DNA from: a virus
Strand: one strand, 5' to 3'
DNA: 39,410 bases
IMG/VR virus record: IMGVR_UViG_3300030012_004380
Coordinates: 1-39,410 of that record
This document shows, one piece after another, positions 31,775 through 38,761 of this stretch (position 1 is the stretch's first letter; each line of letters opens with the position of its first letter). Both the position numbers and the translations under genes were made by a program. The notes below the pieces were generated by a model that searched no databases, was not told the origin of the DNA, and worked only from the letters and a program-made list of their open reading frames with translations.

Positions 31775-31989
31775 TGGAAGCAGTAAACCACCCCGCACAT
31801 TACTCACAGGGTGAGATTGAGTGTATCGACGCGATGATGTCTGCTGCAGGCATTGAAGGCGTAAAATCTTTTTGCCATCTTTCTTGTTTTAAGTACCTCT
31901 GGCGATTCCAACACAAAAACGGAGTAGAGGACCTGAAAAAAGCCCAGTGGTACTTGAATAAACTTATTGAAATAAGCACGTTAGACTGA
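31774..31989 (+). CDS. DUF3310 protein
   Basis: A 71-residue protein matching DUF3310: NHPAHYSQGEIECIDAMMSA, then SFCHLSCFKYLWRFQHKNG and EDLKKAQWYLNKLIE. The family is common in phages and sometimes called a nucleotide kinase-like protein, though its activity is not established. TAATG coupling to the upstream gene fixes the start. Confidence 0.9.
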   Translation: MEAVNHPAHYSQGEIECIDAMMSAAGIEGVKSFCHLSCFKYLWRFQHKNGVEDLKKAQWYLNKLIEISTLD

Positions 31990-32006
31990 AAAAAAAATAA
32001 TCGTTC

Positions 32007-32294
32007 ATGGACATCCGCGCTTTTGGGTCGGTATACGGACAAACTTCTAAGCTTCCGATGTGCAGTGGGTTTGTCTGGACGCCTTCTGATGGAGAGACAA
32101 CCTTTGGTACCTGTAGGGCTTTGTTTGTCGAATCAAAAAACTCATCCGCAAAAGATGATTTTTACGTCCGTCTAAATGACATGGCTGTAAACGAATTTAT
32201 CCATGTGGAAAATATTGCTGGTGATATGCAACTGGACTGGGGTGCCGTAACATTAAGTGGAGGATCTGTTAACGGCGTAGTCGTATTGTACTAA
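32007..32294 (+). CDS. Small beta-rich virion-type protein
   Basis: A 95-residue protein with a beta-sandwich look: TFGTCRALFVESKNSSAKDD, FYVRLNDMAVNEFIHVENIA, LDWGAVTLSGGSVNGVVVLY. The layout resembles short phage proteins that decorate heads or spikes (a strand-rich domain ending in a hydrophobic I/V-V-L-Y). It lies between DUF3310 and the next gene (TAATG overlap). The exact family is not certain. Confidence 0.6.
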   Translation: MDIRAFGSVYGQTSKLPMCSGFVWTPSDGETTFGTCRALFVESKNSSAKDDFYVRLNDMAVNEFIHVENIAGDMQLDWGAVTLSGGSVNGVVVLY

Positions 32295-32593
32295 TGAGTG
32301 ATTTTCAAGAATTTGGTAATATCCTTGCCAAAAGGTACGCCCAGGCGGTTGGTGCTGCGAATAAACAAAGAGCACAAGATCAGCCCGTCACTCAAGATTT
32401 TGAATTTACCGAACAAAGCAGTTTCAATCAGGAACCAGGCGGTCCTACCCCACCAGAAATGCCTTCAACTAATGACGGGGCTGCTCAGTTCGAAACGATA
32501 TCTACTCCCCCAGAAGACCAAGACACAGAAGATATGAAAAACTTTCTTCTTAAACAGAGTAAAAAACGTTTTCAGGCGGATGCTATGAATTGA
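32294..32593 (+). CDS. Hypothetical disordered protein
   Basis: A 99-residue protein rich in Gln, Glu, Pro and Thr, with a short N-terminal helix (FQEFGNILAKRYAQAVGAAN) and a basic C-terminal helix (MKNFLLKQSKKRFQADAMN) joined by a disordered linker. It is coupled by TAATG to the upstream gene. Function unknown. It may be a small assembly protein. Confidence 0.6.
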   Translation: MSDFQEFGNILAKRYAQAVGAANKQRAQDQPVTQDFEFTEQSSFNQEPGGPTPPEMPSTNDGAAQFETISTPPEDQDTEDMKNFLLKQSKKRFQADAMN

Positions 32594-32600
32594 GATTAAG

Positions 32601-32615
32601 GTAGCATACTGCTAC
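32601..32615 (+). repeat. Copy B of a 15-bp intergenic motif
   Basis: The sequence gtagcatactgctac forms a 6-bp inverted repeat (gtagca-tac-tgctac) and matches the copy at 21938-21952 in 12 of 15 positions. It lies 14 bp before the GT17 gene. Both positions are directly upstream of glycosyltransferase genes. Confidence 0.45.
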
Positions 32616-32629
32616 TTAGCTTAAATACA

Positions 32630-33451
32630 GTGCTGATCGATTGCTTTCCTTATTTTAACGAGAAAGAGATTCTTGAGCTTCGTGTAGAAACTCTGAAAGA
32701 TTATGTAGATGGATTTTTAATTACAGACGCAAATCGCACTCACAGGGGCGATCCTAAAGAGTTTTCATGCGTTGAAACTATTAAGGAACTAGGGCTGCCT
32801 GAGGACAAGATTCAAGTTCTGCACGTAGAACTACCTCCATACGAAGAAGCTCCTGATCCATGGGTAAGAGAACGAGGTCAGCGTGACGCTTTGAGTGTCG
32901 GTCTTTTTATGATGCCAGACGACACTTATTTTATTTGCAGCGACTGCGACGAAATTGCAAACCCGTCCAAGCTTACAGAAATTAAAGAAGCAGTAGATAC
33001 TCACTGTGATAAAACTGTAAGGTTATCAATGTCAATGCACTATGGAAGAGCTGATCGTCAGCTTATTTCACCTGAAGAAATAAAGTTCGATTGGCGATGT
33101 GGCGTTGTTTCGACAGTCGGTCAGCTCAAAGATTTTGGGACGCTTTCGTCATTGAGGGCGACCACAAATAACTGGTATGTGGGTAATAGGGACGCTGGTT
33201 GGCACTTTAGCTGGATGGGTGACAGTAAGCGTCGTAAGACAAAACTACGAAATATAGCTGAGTATTATATTTGGGATAAACCAGAAGTACAAAAACTATG
33301 TGATGACTTTGTACCAGAAGAAGGTAATACAGACATGCTAGGACGTAAAGATCACTTAATTACGTCTTACCCAGTTTCAAAACTTCCAGAAGCAGCCCTT
33401 AGAATAGAGCGAGTACGGAACTACCTCTTGCCTGATGGTTCTGAGGTCTAA
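32630..33451 (+). CDS. Glycosyltransferase family 17-like
   Basis: A 273-residue protein with the GT17 pattern known from beta-1,4-N-acetylglucosaminyltransferase-like proteins: IDCFPYFNEKEILELRVETL, then VDGFLITDANRTHRGDPKEF, WVRERGQRDAL, and FICSDCDEI (DxDE at 105-108, metal/donor site). GTG 32630 is the start. No membrane segment is visible. It directly precedes the portal gene, so it is expressed late with the head genes, which fits modification of virion proteins. Acceptor unknown. Confidence 0.85.
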   Translation: MLIDCFPYFNEKEILELRVETLKDYVDGFLITDANRTHRGDPKEFSCVETIKELGLPEDKIQVLHVELPPYEEAPDPWVRERGQRDALSVGLFMMPDDTYFICSDCDEIANPSKLTEIKEAVDTHCDKTVRLSMSMHYGRADRQLISPEEIKFDWRCGVVSTVGQLKDFGTLSSLRATTNNWYVGNRDAGWHFSWMGDSKRRKTKLRNIAEYYIWDKPEVQKLCDDFVPEEGNTDMLGRKDHLITSYPVSKLPEAALRIERVRNYLLPDGSEV

Positions 33452-33457
33452 TAAGTA

Positions 33458-35677
33458 ATGACAGCTTCTGTTGACATCCGTAATCAGTTTGAAGAGATCC
33501 TTGAGGCTGCTCGGTCTCAAGATCGTTCAAATCAAGCTGCGACGATGGTGGTTTTAAGCCACCTACAACAAATGACCCTCTTAATGATTAAGAAAGGTCT
33601 GTCTTTTTATTGTGATCAGGATACTTTTAAAAGTAGAACTAAGTTTATTCATGACGTAATTGAACTTAATCGTCTTGATATAAGATTTCCTGCGATTATT
33701 AGAAATTTTTTAATTGATGGTTCTGGACTTTTTTACTTTCGTCCGGACCCGAAATTAAAATATCAAATTTATTTTTTCAATAAAAAACAATATCGTGTTT
33801 ATCACGATGCAAACGGACAAATTGATGAAGTCGTTATTCTTTACGATTACAAGGTAAAGAACAATAATCTTGGTTTACCGAGTGATGTTTACGGCCAAAA
33901 CAAACGTTATGTACGTTTAAGCATTACTGCTGATGAAATTACTGAAAACGAGTCAGACACTGAGCTTAGTTTTGAGCTTGAGCCTGGCGGGATACTTACT
34001 GCAGATCGAAAAAGACCTAATCAGCTTGGATTTGTCCCTGCTGTTGAGGTTTTAAATAAACCAAACGCCAGTGGTACAGAAGGAGAGGGTGATTTTGACC
34101 CCTTTATGGAGCAAATTGTGCTTCATGATCAGATGCTCCGAAATATTTCCAAAAATATTGAGTTTTTTGGTAACCCAACACTTATTTCCAGTCGTCCGCG
34201 CTCGGATTTAGTCGAAGCGTCGGATTCTGGAAGCACTTTTAGACCCACAATCAGCTCACAGTCTGGTTTTGCGGGTCAAAATACACCTTCAACGCGCGTT
34301 AGCGAACCTTTTGGCTCTGCAATGGGTGGTGGTTTGCGTGTTCCACGCATAATTGCCAATGTCGAACCCTCTGATCGAGTCGGTTACATGACTCCAGACC
34401 CGATTAGCGGTGACATGAACCGTTATTCGCTTCTTTTACGTGAAGAAATTCGCACAGCGCTTGGCGGAGTTGATGAAATCTCTATTTCGGCAGGTGCGAC
34501 TGCTACAGAAATTAAAGGCTTGATGGGTCGTGCTCAAGCGACTGCAACAAGGAAAAATAAGAGCTTTTTGACTTACGGATTCTGTGCGCTCTTGGAAATG
34601 ATGATTTATCACCAAGAACAAGTTTTCCGTGAGTCATTTATCGCAGCTCTTAACTTAAAAGAACCTAAAGAACCTGAAAACGTAACTGAAGAATCGTATG
34701 AAAAGTTCCGCAAGGCTTTGATTCGGTTCGAAACCAAGGTTAAACAAGAAATGCAGAAGGCACTTGTTGAAAATAAAGTGCCTCGTGGTGTTATCGGTCT
34801 ACCAGAAGATGGTGACCGTAATGTCAGCTACAGATACCAGGGTGATGTCTACGAAGACACTGCTTATGACGTCCTACAAAAATCAATGGTCGTCCGCAAT
34901 ATGCAGGAATTAGGTGTTGAGAGCGTAGAAGCTCTTAAATATCTTTTTCCTGATAAAAATGAGTCTGAACGTGCCGAAATGTTGAAAGGATTTCCTTTCA
35001 GAATGGTTGGACAAGTTCAGTCGTCAATGCAGCAGTTCCTGGTATTATTAAACCAGATGTTGCAGTCTCCGCATCCTCTTGCGCCTGATCAACCTTTAGC
35101 GGCTGATCCTAGACTGAATATCACTCCGCTCCTTTACAGGACATTCGATCACCTTGCGGAAGAACTAACTTACTCGGGTAGCTATGAGCCAGCAGATCCA
35201 AGCTTCGACCCCGAGCCCGGTCTCCCCGGCGGCAGCCCCGGCGGTAATCAGCGACCAGGGCTCAACGACCGCCTCTCCGCAGCAGTGGGTGGTCCAAGGC
35301 GCTACCCCAGCGGTAGCTTCGGTTCCTACAGCCCAACCGCCGTCCCAGGTGGCACCGGCTTCGGATCCTTCTATCAATCCCCAGTACAACCCGTCAACGT
35401 ACAACTCCTCCCCGAGCAACCCTTGGGAAGCAGCGATGGGTTCCCTGGAGCGGGTGCTAGCCTCCCAGGCACCATCCCTCAACCAGGCAGCACCGTATCA
35501 GACCCAGGTACCACAGCAGGCTACAACACAGATCAGTCAGCCTTCTCAGGTCCAGCCTTGGGCTTACCAACAGCCGGTTCAGCAGACCTCGCCTACCAAC
35601 GTCTCACAGACCCAGACTTCTTATCAGGGTTCTACGGACAAGAGCCTAAGCGAGGCAAGCGCCGAGGTCGTTCGTAA
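33458..35677 (+). CDS. Portal protein with long Gly/Pro-rich C-terminal tail
   Basis: A 739-residue protein placed between terminase and capsid genes with the usual portal features. These are an N-terminal helix and wing (QQMTLLMIKKGLSFYCDQDT), a beta-rich segment (KYQIYFFNKKQYRVYH ... VVILYDYKV), a long central helix set (LLREEIRTALGGVDEISISA ... TEIKGLMGRAQATATRKNKS), and further helical stem region to about 570. The portal forms the 12-fold ring through which DNA is packaged. The last ~165 residues are Gly/Pro/Ser-rich and are encoded by the same DNA as the scaffold-like protein in another frame (35184-35677). The tail could be overprinted, and its end KRGKRRGRS is basic. Confidence 0.85.
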   Translation: MTASVDIRNQFEEILEAARSQDRSNQAATMVVLSHLQQMTLLMIKKGLSFYCDQDTFKSRTKFIHDVIELNRLDIRFPAIIRNFLIDGSGLFYFRPDPKLKYQIYFFNKKQYRVYHDANGQIDEVVILYDYKVKNNNLGLPSDVYGQNKRYVRLSITADEITENESDTELSFELEPGGILTADRKRPNQLGFVPAVEVLNKPNASGTEGEGDFDPFMEQIVLHDQMLRNISKNIEFFGNPTLISSRPRSDLVEASDSGSTFRPTISSQSGFAGQNTPSTRVSEPFGSAMGGGLRVPRIIANVEPSDRVGYMTPDPISGDMNRYSLLLREEIRTALGGVDEISISAGATATEIKGLMGRAQATATRKNKSFLTYGFCALLEMMIYHQEQVFRESFIAALNLKEPKEPENVTEESYEKFRKALIRFETKVKQEMQKALVENKVPRGVIGLPEDGDRNVSYRYQGDVYEDTAYDVLQKSMVVRNMQELGVESVEALKYLFPDKNESERAEMLKGFPFRMVGQVQSSMQQFLVLLNQMLQSPHPLAPDQPLAADPRLNITPLLYRTFDHLAEELTYSGSYEPADPSFDPEPGLPGGSPGGNQRPGLNDRLSAAVGGPRRYPSGSFGSYSPTAVPGGTGFGSFYQSPVQPVNVQLLPEQPLGSSDGFPGAGASLPGTIPQPGSTVSDPGTTAGYNTDQSAFSGPALGLPTAGSADLAYQRLTDPDFLSGFYGQEPKRGKRRGRS

Positions 35678-36101
35678 CTTTGGTATTGAGGCTCCTGGCA
35701 TTTTAAACGCTTACGCGTGTGCTCTGGAAGACATGCTTGTCGAGCAAGCTCAAAAAACTGACCAAATGGTCGAGCTTGCTTCCAGCATGGAACATATCCT
35801 GACGGATCCTGACCATCTGGCTGACTACACCGATCGGTACTTTACCGAAGTGGTTCCTGTCGATATCGGAGATGCTTTCGATTACGACACCCAGTACGAT
35901 CCCAACGCTGTTTATCAACAACAGTACGACATGCCTGCTCCTCCCGTAGGATCAGCTGGTCAAGCTGGTGTTCCTAACGGTCAAACCTGGGAGCAGTTTG
36001 GTGAAGTGATGAGCCGTTCCCCAGAGAATGCTTGGCGCGTCCTTAGTTCCATGCAACCTGAAGCTTTACGGAGCAAATTGTTGTTTATGGAGCCTTCCTG
36101 A
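35184..36101 (+). CDS. Scaffold-like protein; N-terminal half overlaps the portal gene
   Basis: A 305-residue protein between portal and capsid genes, the usual place for a scaffold. The N-terminal ~160 residues are Pro/Gln/Ser/Ala-rich and disordered. The C-terminal part is helical and acidic (LSEASAEVVRNFGIEAPGIL; YACALEDMLVEQAQKTDQMV), and it ends RVLSSMQPEALRSKLLFMEP. The first 494 nt lie within the portal gene in the +1 frame. Start ATG 35184 is the upstream option with no Shine-Dalgarno sequence. ATG 35439, preceded by GGAAG, is an alternative and would still leave 239 nt of overlap. Function inferred. Confidence 0.75.
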   Translation: MSQQIQASTPSPVSPAAAPAVISDQGSTTASPQQWVVQGATPAVASVPTAQPPSQVAPASDPSINPQYNPSTYNSSPSNPWEAAMGSLERVLASQAPSLNQAAPYQTQVPQQATTQISQPSQVQPWAYQQPVQQTSPTNVSQTQTSYQGSTDKSLSEASAEVVRNFGIEAPGILNAYACALEDMLVEQAQKTDQMVELASSMEHILTDPDHLADYTDRYFTEVVPVDIGDAFDYDTQYDPNAVYQQQYDMPAPPVGSAGQAGVPNGQTWEQFGEVMSRSPENAWRVLSSMQPEALRSKLLFMEPS

Positions 36102-36126
36102 TTATATTCAGAAAGGAAGAGAGCCT

Positions 36127-36164
36127 ACCCTGTCAGTCTCCTCACGCTGGCAGGGTCTTTTTTT
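36127..36164 (+). terminator. Intrinsic terminator after the scaffold-like gene
   Basis: Arms accctgtcag (36127-36136) and ctggcagggt (36147-36156) pair over 10 bp with one G-U pair around a 10-nt loop, followed by C and a run of seven T (36158-36164). A standard rho-independent terminator on the plus strand. Confidence 0.88.
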
Positions 36165-36191
36165 GTTTAAACTTGGGAAAAGATTTTAATT

Positions 36192-36356
36192 ATGAATCGC
36201 CGTAAGGAACCTCGTCGTCATGAACCTCGTCGTAAAGACGGTCGACGCAGGTCTTCTCATATCAGGCAATCAGCCTGGGCAACCGTCCGCGAACCAATTG
36301 AAGAACAGCAACCTGCAGCGACACAAAAGACCTTTGATGAAAATATTAATCTTTAG
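36192..36356 (+). CDS. Small Arg-rich protein (54 aa)
   Basis: A 54-residue protein with a strongly basic N-terminus containing a tandem copy of an Arg-Arg-x-Glu-Pro motif (MNRRKEPRRHEPRRKDGRRR) and an acidic C-terminal half. It could bind nucleic acid inside the head. Its 3' end overlaps the convergent membrane-protein gene by 11 nt. It follows a terminator, so it needs read-through or its own promoter, and none is clear. Confidence 0.55.
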   Translation: MNRRKEPRRHEPRRKDGRRRSSHIRQSAWATVREPIEEQQPAATQKTFDENINL

Positions 36357-36654
36357 ACTGTGCGGCGATCTTTTTTTCAATAACTTTTTCAGCAGTACTT
36401 AAAATTTTTATCCCGCAATAACCTCCTATAAACGCAAAAGCTACTGACTCAGACTTACTGAGTTGAAATTTTTCTGATACTGCAGGGGATACAAAAACAG
36501 CAAGGGACCAACCTACAAGAAGTGCTCTTGTAAAGTGAAAAAAAATATTTTTACCTTTTTTGGGGTGAACTATGGACTCACTAACAGAACCTGCCACAGA
36601 TCCTCCGGCAATGTCGCAATCTATTATTACTACATCGAGGATCTTATCGAGCAT
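36346..36654 (-). CDS. Small membrane protein, possible holin
   Basis: A 102-residue protein with a polar N-terminus, two candidate membrane segments (ALLVGWSLAVFVSPAV at about 44-59 and SVAFAFIGGYCGIKIL at about 70-85) and a charged tail (STAEKVIEKKIAAQSKD). That layout fits class II-like phage holins, but no family is certain and no endolysin gene is seen nearby. It is encoded opposite to the head genes. GAGG sits five bases before the ATG, a better Shine-Dalgarno sequence than most genes here have. Confidence 0.6.
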   Translation of the reverse strand: MLDKILDVVIIDCDIAGGSVAGSVSESIVHPKKGKNIFFHFTRALLVGWSLAVFVSPAVSEKFQLSKSESVAFAFIGGYCGIKILSTAEKVIEKKIAAQSKD

Positions 36655-36659
36655 AAATC

Positions 36660-36694
36660 CTCTAAATCTTTTTTAATAATAAATCGATTTAGAG
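36660..36694. promoter_or_regulatory. Inverted repeat in divergent intergenic region
   Basis: Arms ctctaaatc (36660-36668) and gatttagag (36686-36694) are perfectly complementary around a 17-nt AT-rich loop. The element sits between the minus-strand membrane protein start (36654) and the plus-strand gene at 36716, so it may be an operator controlling both. Confidence 0.5.
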
Positions 36695-36715
36695 TAAAAG
36701 AAACAGGTAAAAAGT

Positions 36716-37552
36716 ATGACTTACGCTGCTTTAACAAATTGGCGTTATGACAAAAATATTTATCATCAGATTCAATCTGGTCCTCAGAGGACCTCTAATG
36801 ATTTAGATCTTACAGATACTTATATTTTAACATCGAGTGGATATGTTTATGCTTCAGGGCAACAACAGACTTACGTAGCACTTACTCAACCTGGTGCAAA
36901 TTTTGGGGTGGTAACACCTGGACCTGCTCAAGCTTTTCCATTTGATTTTGGGATTGAAACTACTTCTTATCAAAACACTGATTGGCGGGCTGTACCTCCA
37001 ACAATTAGCGGTTATTGGACTAACTATGACAACTATGAACAACATGCATCTGGTGTACTAACTGTTTACAACGGTTATCGTCGTCAGGCAATGATTAGTA
37101 CTGCAAACGCAACAGTTCAGACTGCGTTTGGTCCTATTCCTGGTGTGAAAAGTATCGGAGCTTATACGTACTGGAATGGAGCACACCCTTCTACACAGCT
37201 TTACAGCCCGTTCAACACGCCCTTTGGTAATGACGATAGTAAAGGTTCGACAGGAGGTGCAGGTACTTACCCTCGTGGAGGTTATCCGATACTTTATAAC
37301 ACGGCTGTTTCGGGAGAAAGTAGAGCTAACTGGGAGTATGCACCACCGGTATATTGTCAAACTTTTGCGTCTGCCGAAAGATCGGACGTTCCTGGAACAA
37401 TGGATGGTGTAATCAGGGGAATGTACCGAGGAAGAGCTTCTACATATGTTCCTAATTACGCTGCTGCATATGGTGTACTTGGAGAGGGCGTACGAGGCAT
37501 GATTCGAACATTTAGCTCAAGCGTTAACAGCTCGAATCAAAAAAATATTTAA
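36716..37552 (+). CDS. Hypothetical virion-type protein
   Basis: A 278-residue protein rich in Tyr, Thr, Gly, Asn and Ser with few charged residues (YWTNYDNYEQHASGVLTVYN; TYPRGGYPILYNTAVSGESR). It is typical of extracellular or virion beta-rich proteins. AACAGG precedes the ATG at suitable distance. It lies directly before the major capsid gene. No family is recognised. A head decoration or minor capsid role is plausible. Confidence 0.75.
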   Translation: MTYAALTNWRYDKNIYHQIQSGPQRTSNDLDLTDTYILTSSGYVYASGQQQTYVALTQPGANFGVVTPGPAQAFPFDFGIETTSYQNTDWRAVPPTISGYWTNYDNYEQHASGVLTVYNGYRRQAMISTANATVQTAFGPIPGVKSIGAYTYWNGAHPSTQLYSPFNTPFGNDDSKGSTGGAGTYPRGGYPILYNTAVSGESRANWEYAPPVYCQTFASAERSDVPGTMDGVIRGMYRGRASTYVPNYAAAYGVLGEGVRGMIRTFSSSVNSSNQKNI

Positions 37553-37625
37553 CGCTAAAAACGCAACATTTACATACTGACTTTTATAAATTTCCTTTAT
37601 GATTACAAAGTAGTTTCTACGGAAC

Positions 37626-37645
37626 TTATCGATGTTCATCGATAA
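37626..37645. repeat. 20-bp inverted repeat spanning the capsid start codon
   Basis: Arms ttatcgatg (37626-37634) and catcgataa (37637-37645) are perfectly complementary with a 2-nt centre. The major capsid ATG (37632-37634) is part of the left arm. In the mRNA it could form an 8-bp stem with a 4-nt loop that hides the start codon. Confidence 0.75.
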
Positions 37646-38747
37646 TGATTTTCCGAAGATTCTCGGTGCCGAGTTATATCGGCCTCACCCGGCTTACATC
37701 GTGGAAATGGCGGCTGAGCCCGTCGTTGTTCATGACTTTTCTAAACAGCCTGGTCAGACGGTTCAGCTTGACCGTTACCGGTTCTTCGGAAACCCTGGCT
37801 CCAAAGAGTCCCGCGAGCGGACTGCTGAGCAGACGATCGGTACGGCCAACAGCCGGAACATCGTTAAAGACAAGGTCTTGGTGACACTCCGTGAATATAC
37901 GGGACCTGCAGATCCGAATGATCCGACTCAGCCTTCCACCTTCAAGATTGCTCGGGAAACCCTGATTACTGCGCAGCGTCTGCTGCTAGATACAGGCAAC
38001 CTGACAACCTTCCACCAGTCCATCGGCAGTTTGACTCTGCTCGATGACTATCGTCGTTGGCGTGACCGGGTGTTCATCAACGAACTCCTGAAATCTGTTT
38101 CCAAGGGTCAGTCTTCTGACTCACAGGGTGGTTACTACTTCCCTGGAGACCTGGCTACCGGTGCTCTGACTTACACCAACGCCGAGCAGGCCAAGTTTGA
38201 CGTTAAGGATGACCTCCTCCGTGTGGTTAAATCCTTGCGTAAGCGCAACACTCCGACCTACCAGGACGGTTTCTATCGTTGTGTCTGTGACCCCACTTTC
38301 TTGATGCACTTGCGTCAGAACAGTGACTTCCGTGAGGTGGCCCGCTACCCCGGTAACGGTCAAATCAATCCCCTCATGTCAGCTATGCAGCCTAACGCTG
38401 CTATCTACATGGGTCAGGGATTCGGTCAAGCCAGCTTCGTTGCTGGTGAGCCGATTATGCCTACGGGATTTGTCTTCGAGGGCGTGCGATTCTTCGAATC
38501 CACTAATATGCCTTCTCAGACACAAAACGCTACCATCGCTGGTACTACGCAGGATTACAATGCTGCGATCGGTATCTTCTTCGGCCCACAATCTGTCGGC
38601 GTCGGCATCGGTGGCAACAACGCTCAGGTGCTCCTGAACAACAACGACGATTTCAGTCGTTTCATTCAGATGATCTGGTCGTTGTATGCAGGATTCGAAC
38701 TGCTTAATGCAGACTTCGTTTCCGTTGGTTACTCTTTCGACGCTTGA
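37632..38747 (+). CDS. Major capsid protein
   Basis: A 371-residue protein downstream of portal and scaffold genes. Expected features are present: N-terminal arm (MFIDNDFPKILGAELYRPHP), a long helix region with Arg/Asp residues (IARETLITAQRLLLDTGNLT; LTLLDDYRRWRDRVFINELL), and a beta-rich second half. PIMPTGFVFEGVRFFESTNMP is like the segment before the C-terminal part of N4-gp56-type capsid proteins. The fold is presumed HK97-like. The codon choice is visibly more G/C-rich than in neighbouring genes, as expected for a highly expressed protein. The family within capsid proteins is not certain. Confidence 0.85.
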   Translation: MFIDNDFPKILGAELYRPHPAYIVEMAAEPVVVHDFSKQPGQTVQLDRYRFFGNPGSKESRERTAEQTIGTANSRNIVKDKVLVTLREYTGPADPNDPTQPSTFKIARETLITAQRLLLDTGNLTTFHQSIGSLTLLDDYRRWRDRVFINELLKSVSKGQSSDSQGGYYFPGDLATGALTYTNAEQAKFDVKDDLLRVVKSLRKRNTPTYQDGFYRCVCDPTFLMHLRQNSDFREVARYPGNGQINPLMSAMQPNAAIYMGQGFGQASFVAGEPIMPTGFVFEGVRFFESTNMPSQTQNATIAGTTQDYNAAIGIFFGPQSVGVGIGGNNAQVLLNNNDDFSRFIQMIWSLYAGFELLNADFVSVGYSFDA

Positions 38748-38761
38748 GGAGGTAACTAACA

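Noticed and set aside
35165-35482. Minus-strand frame of 105 codons in the portal/scaffold overlap
   Set aside because: A by-product of the GC-rich dual-frame region. No start signal and no neighbour on that strand.
37585-37592. TATAAATT, similar to a T4-type late promoter
   Set aside because: Only one such site in an AT-rich gap was noticed and no T4-type late transcription genes are seen, so it is probably chance.
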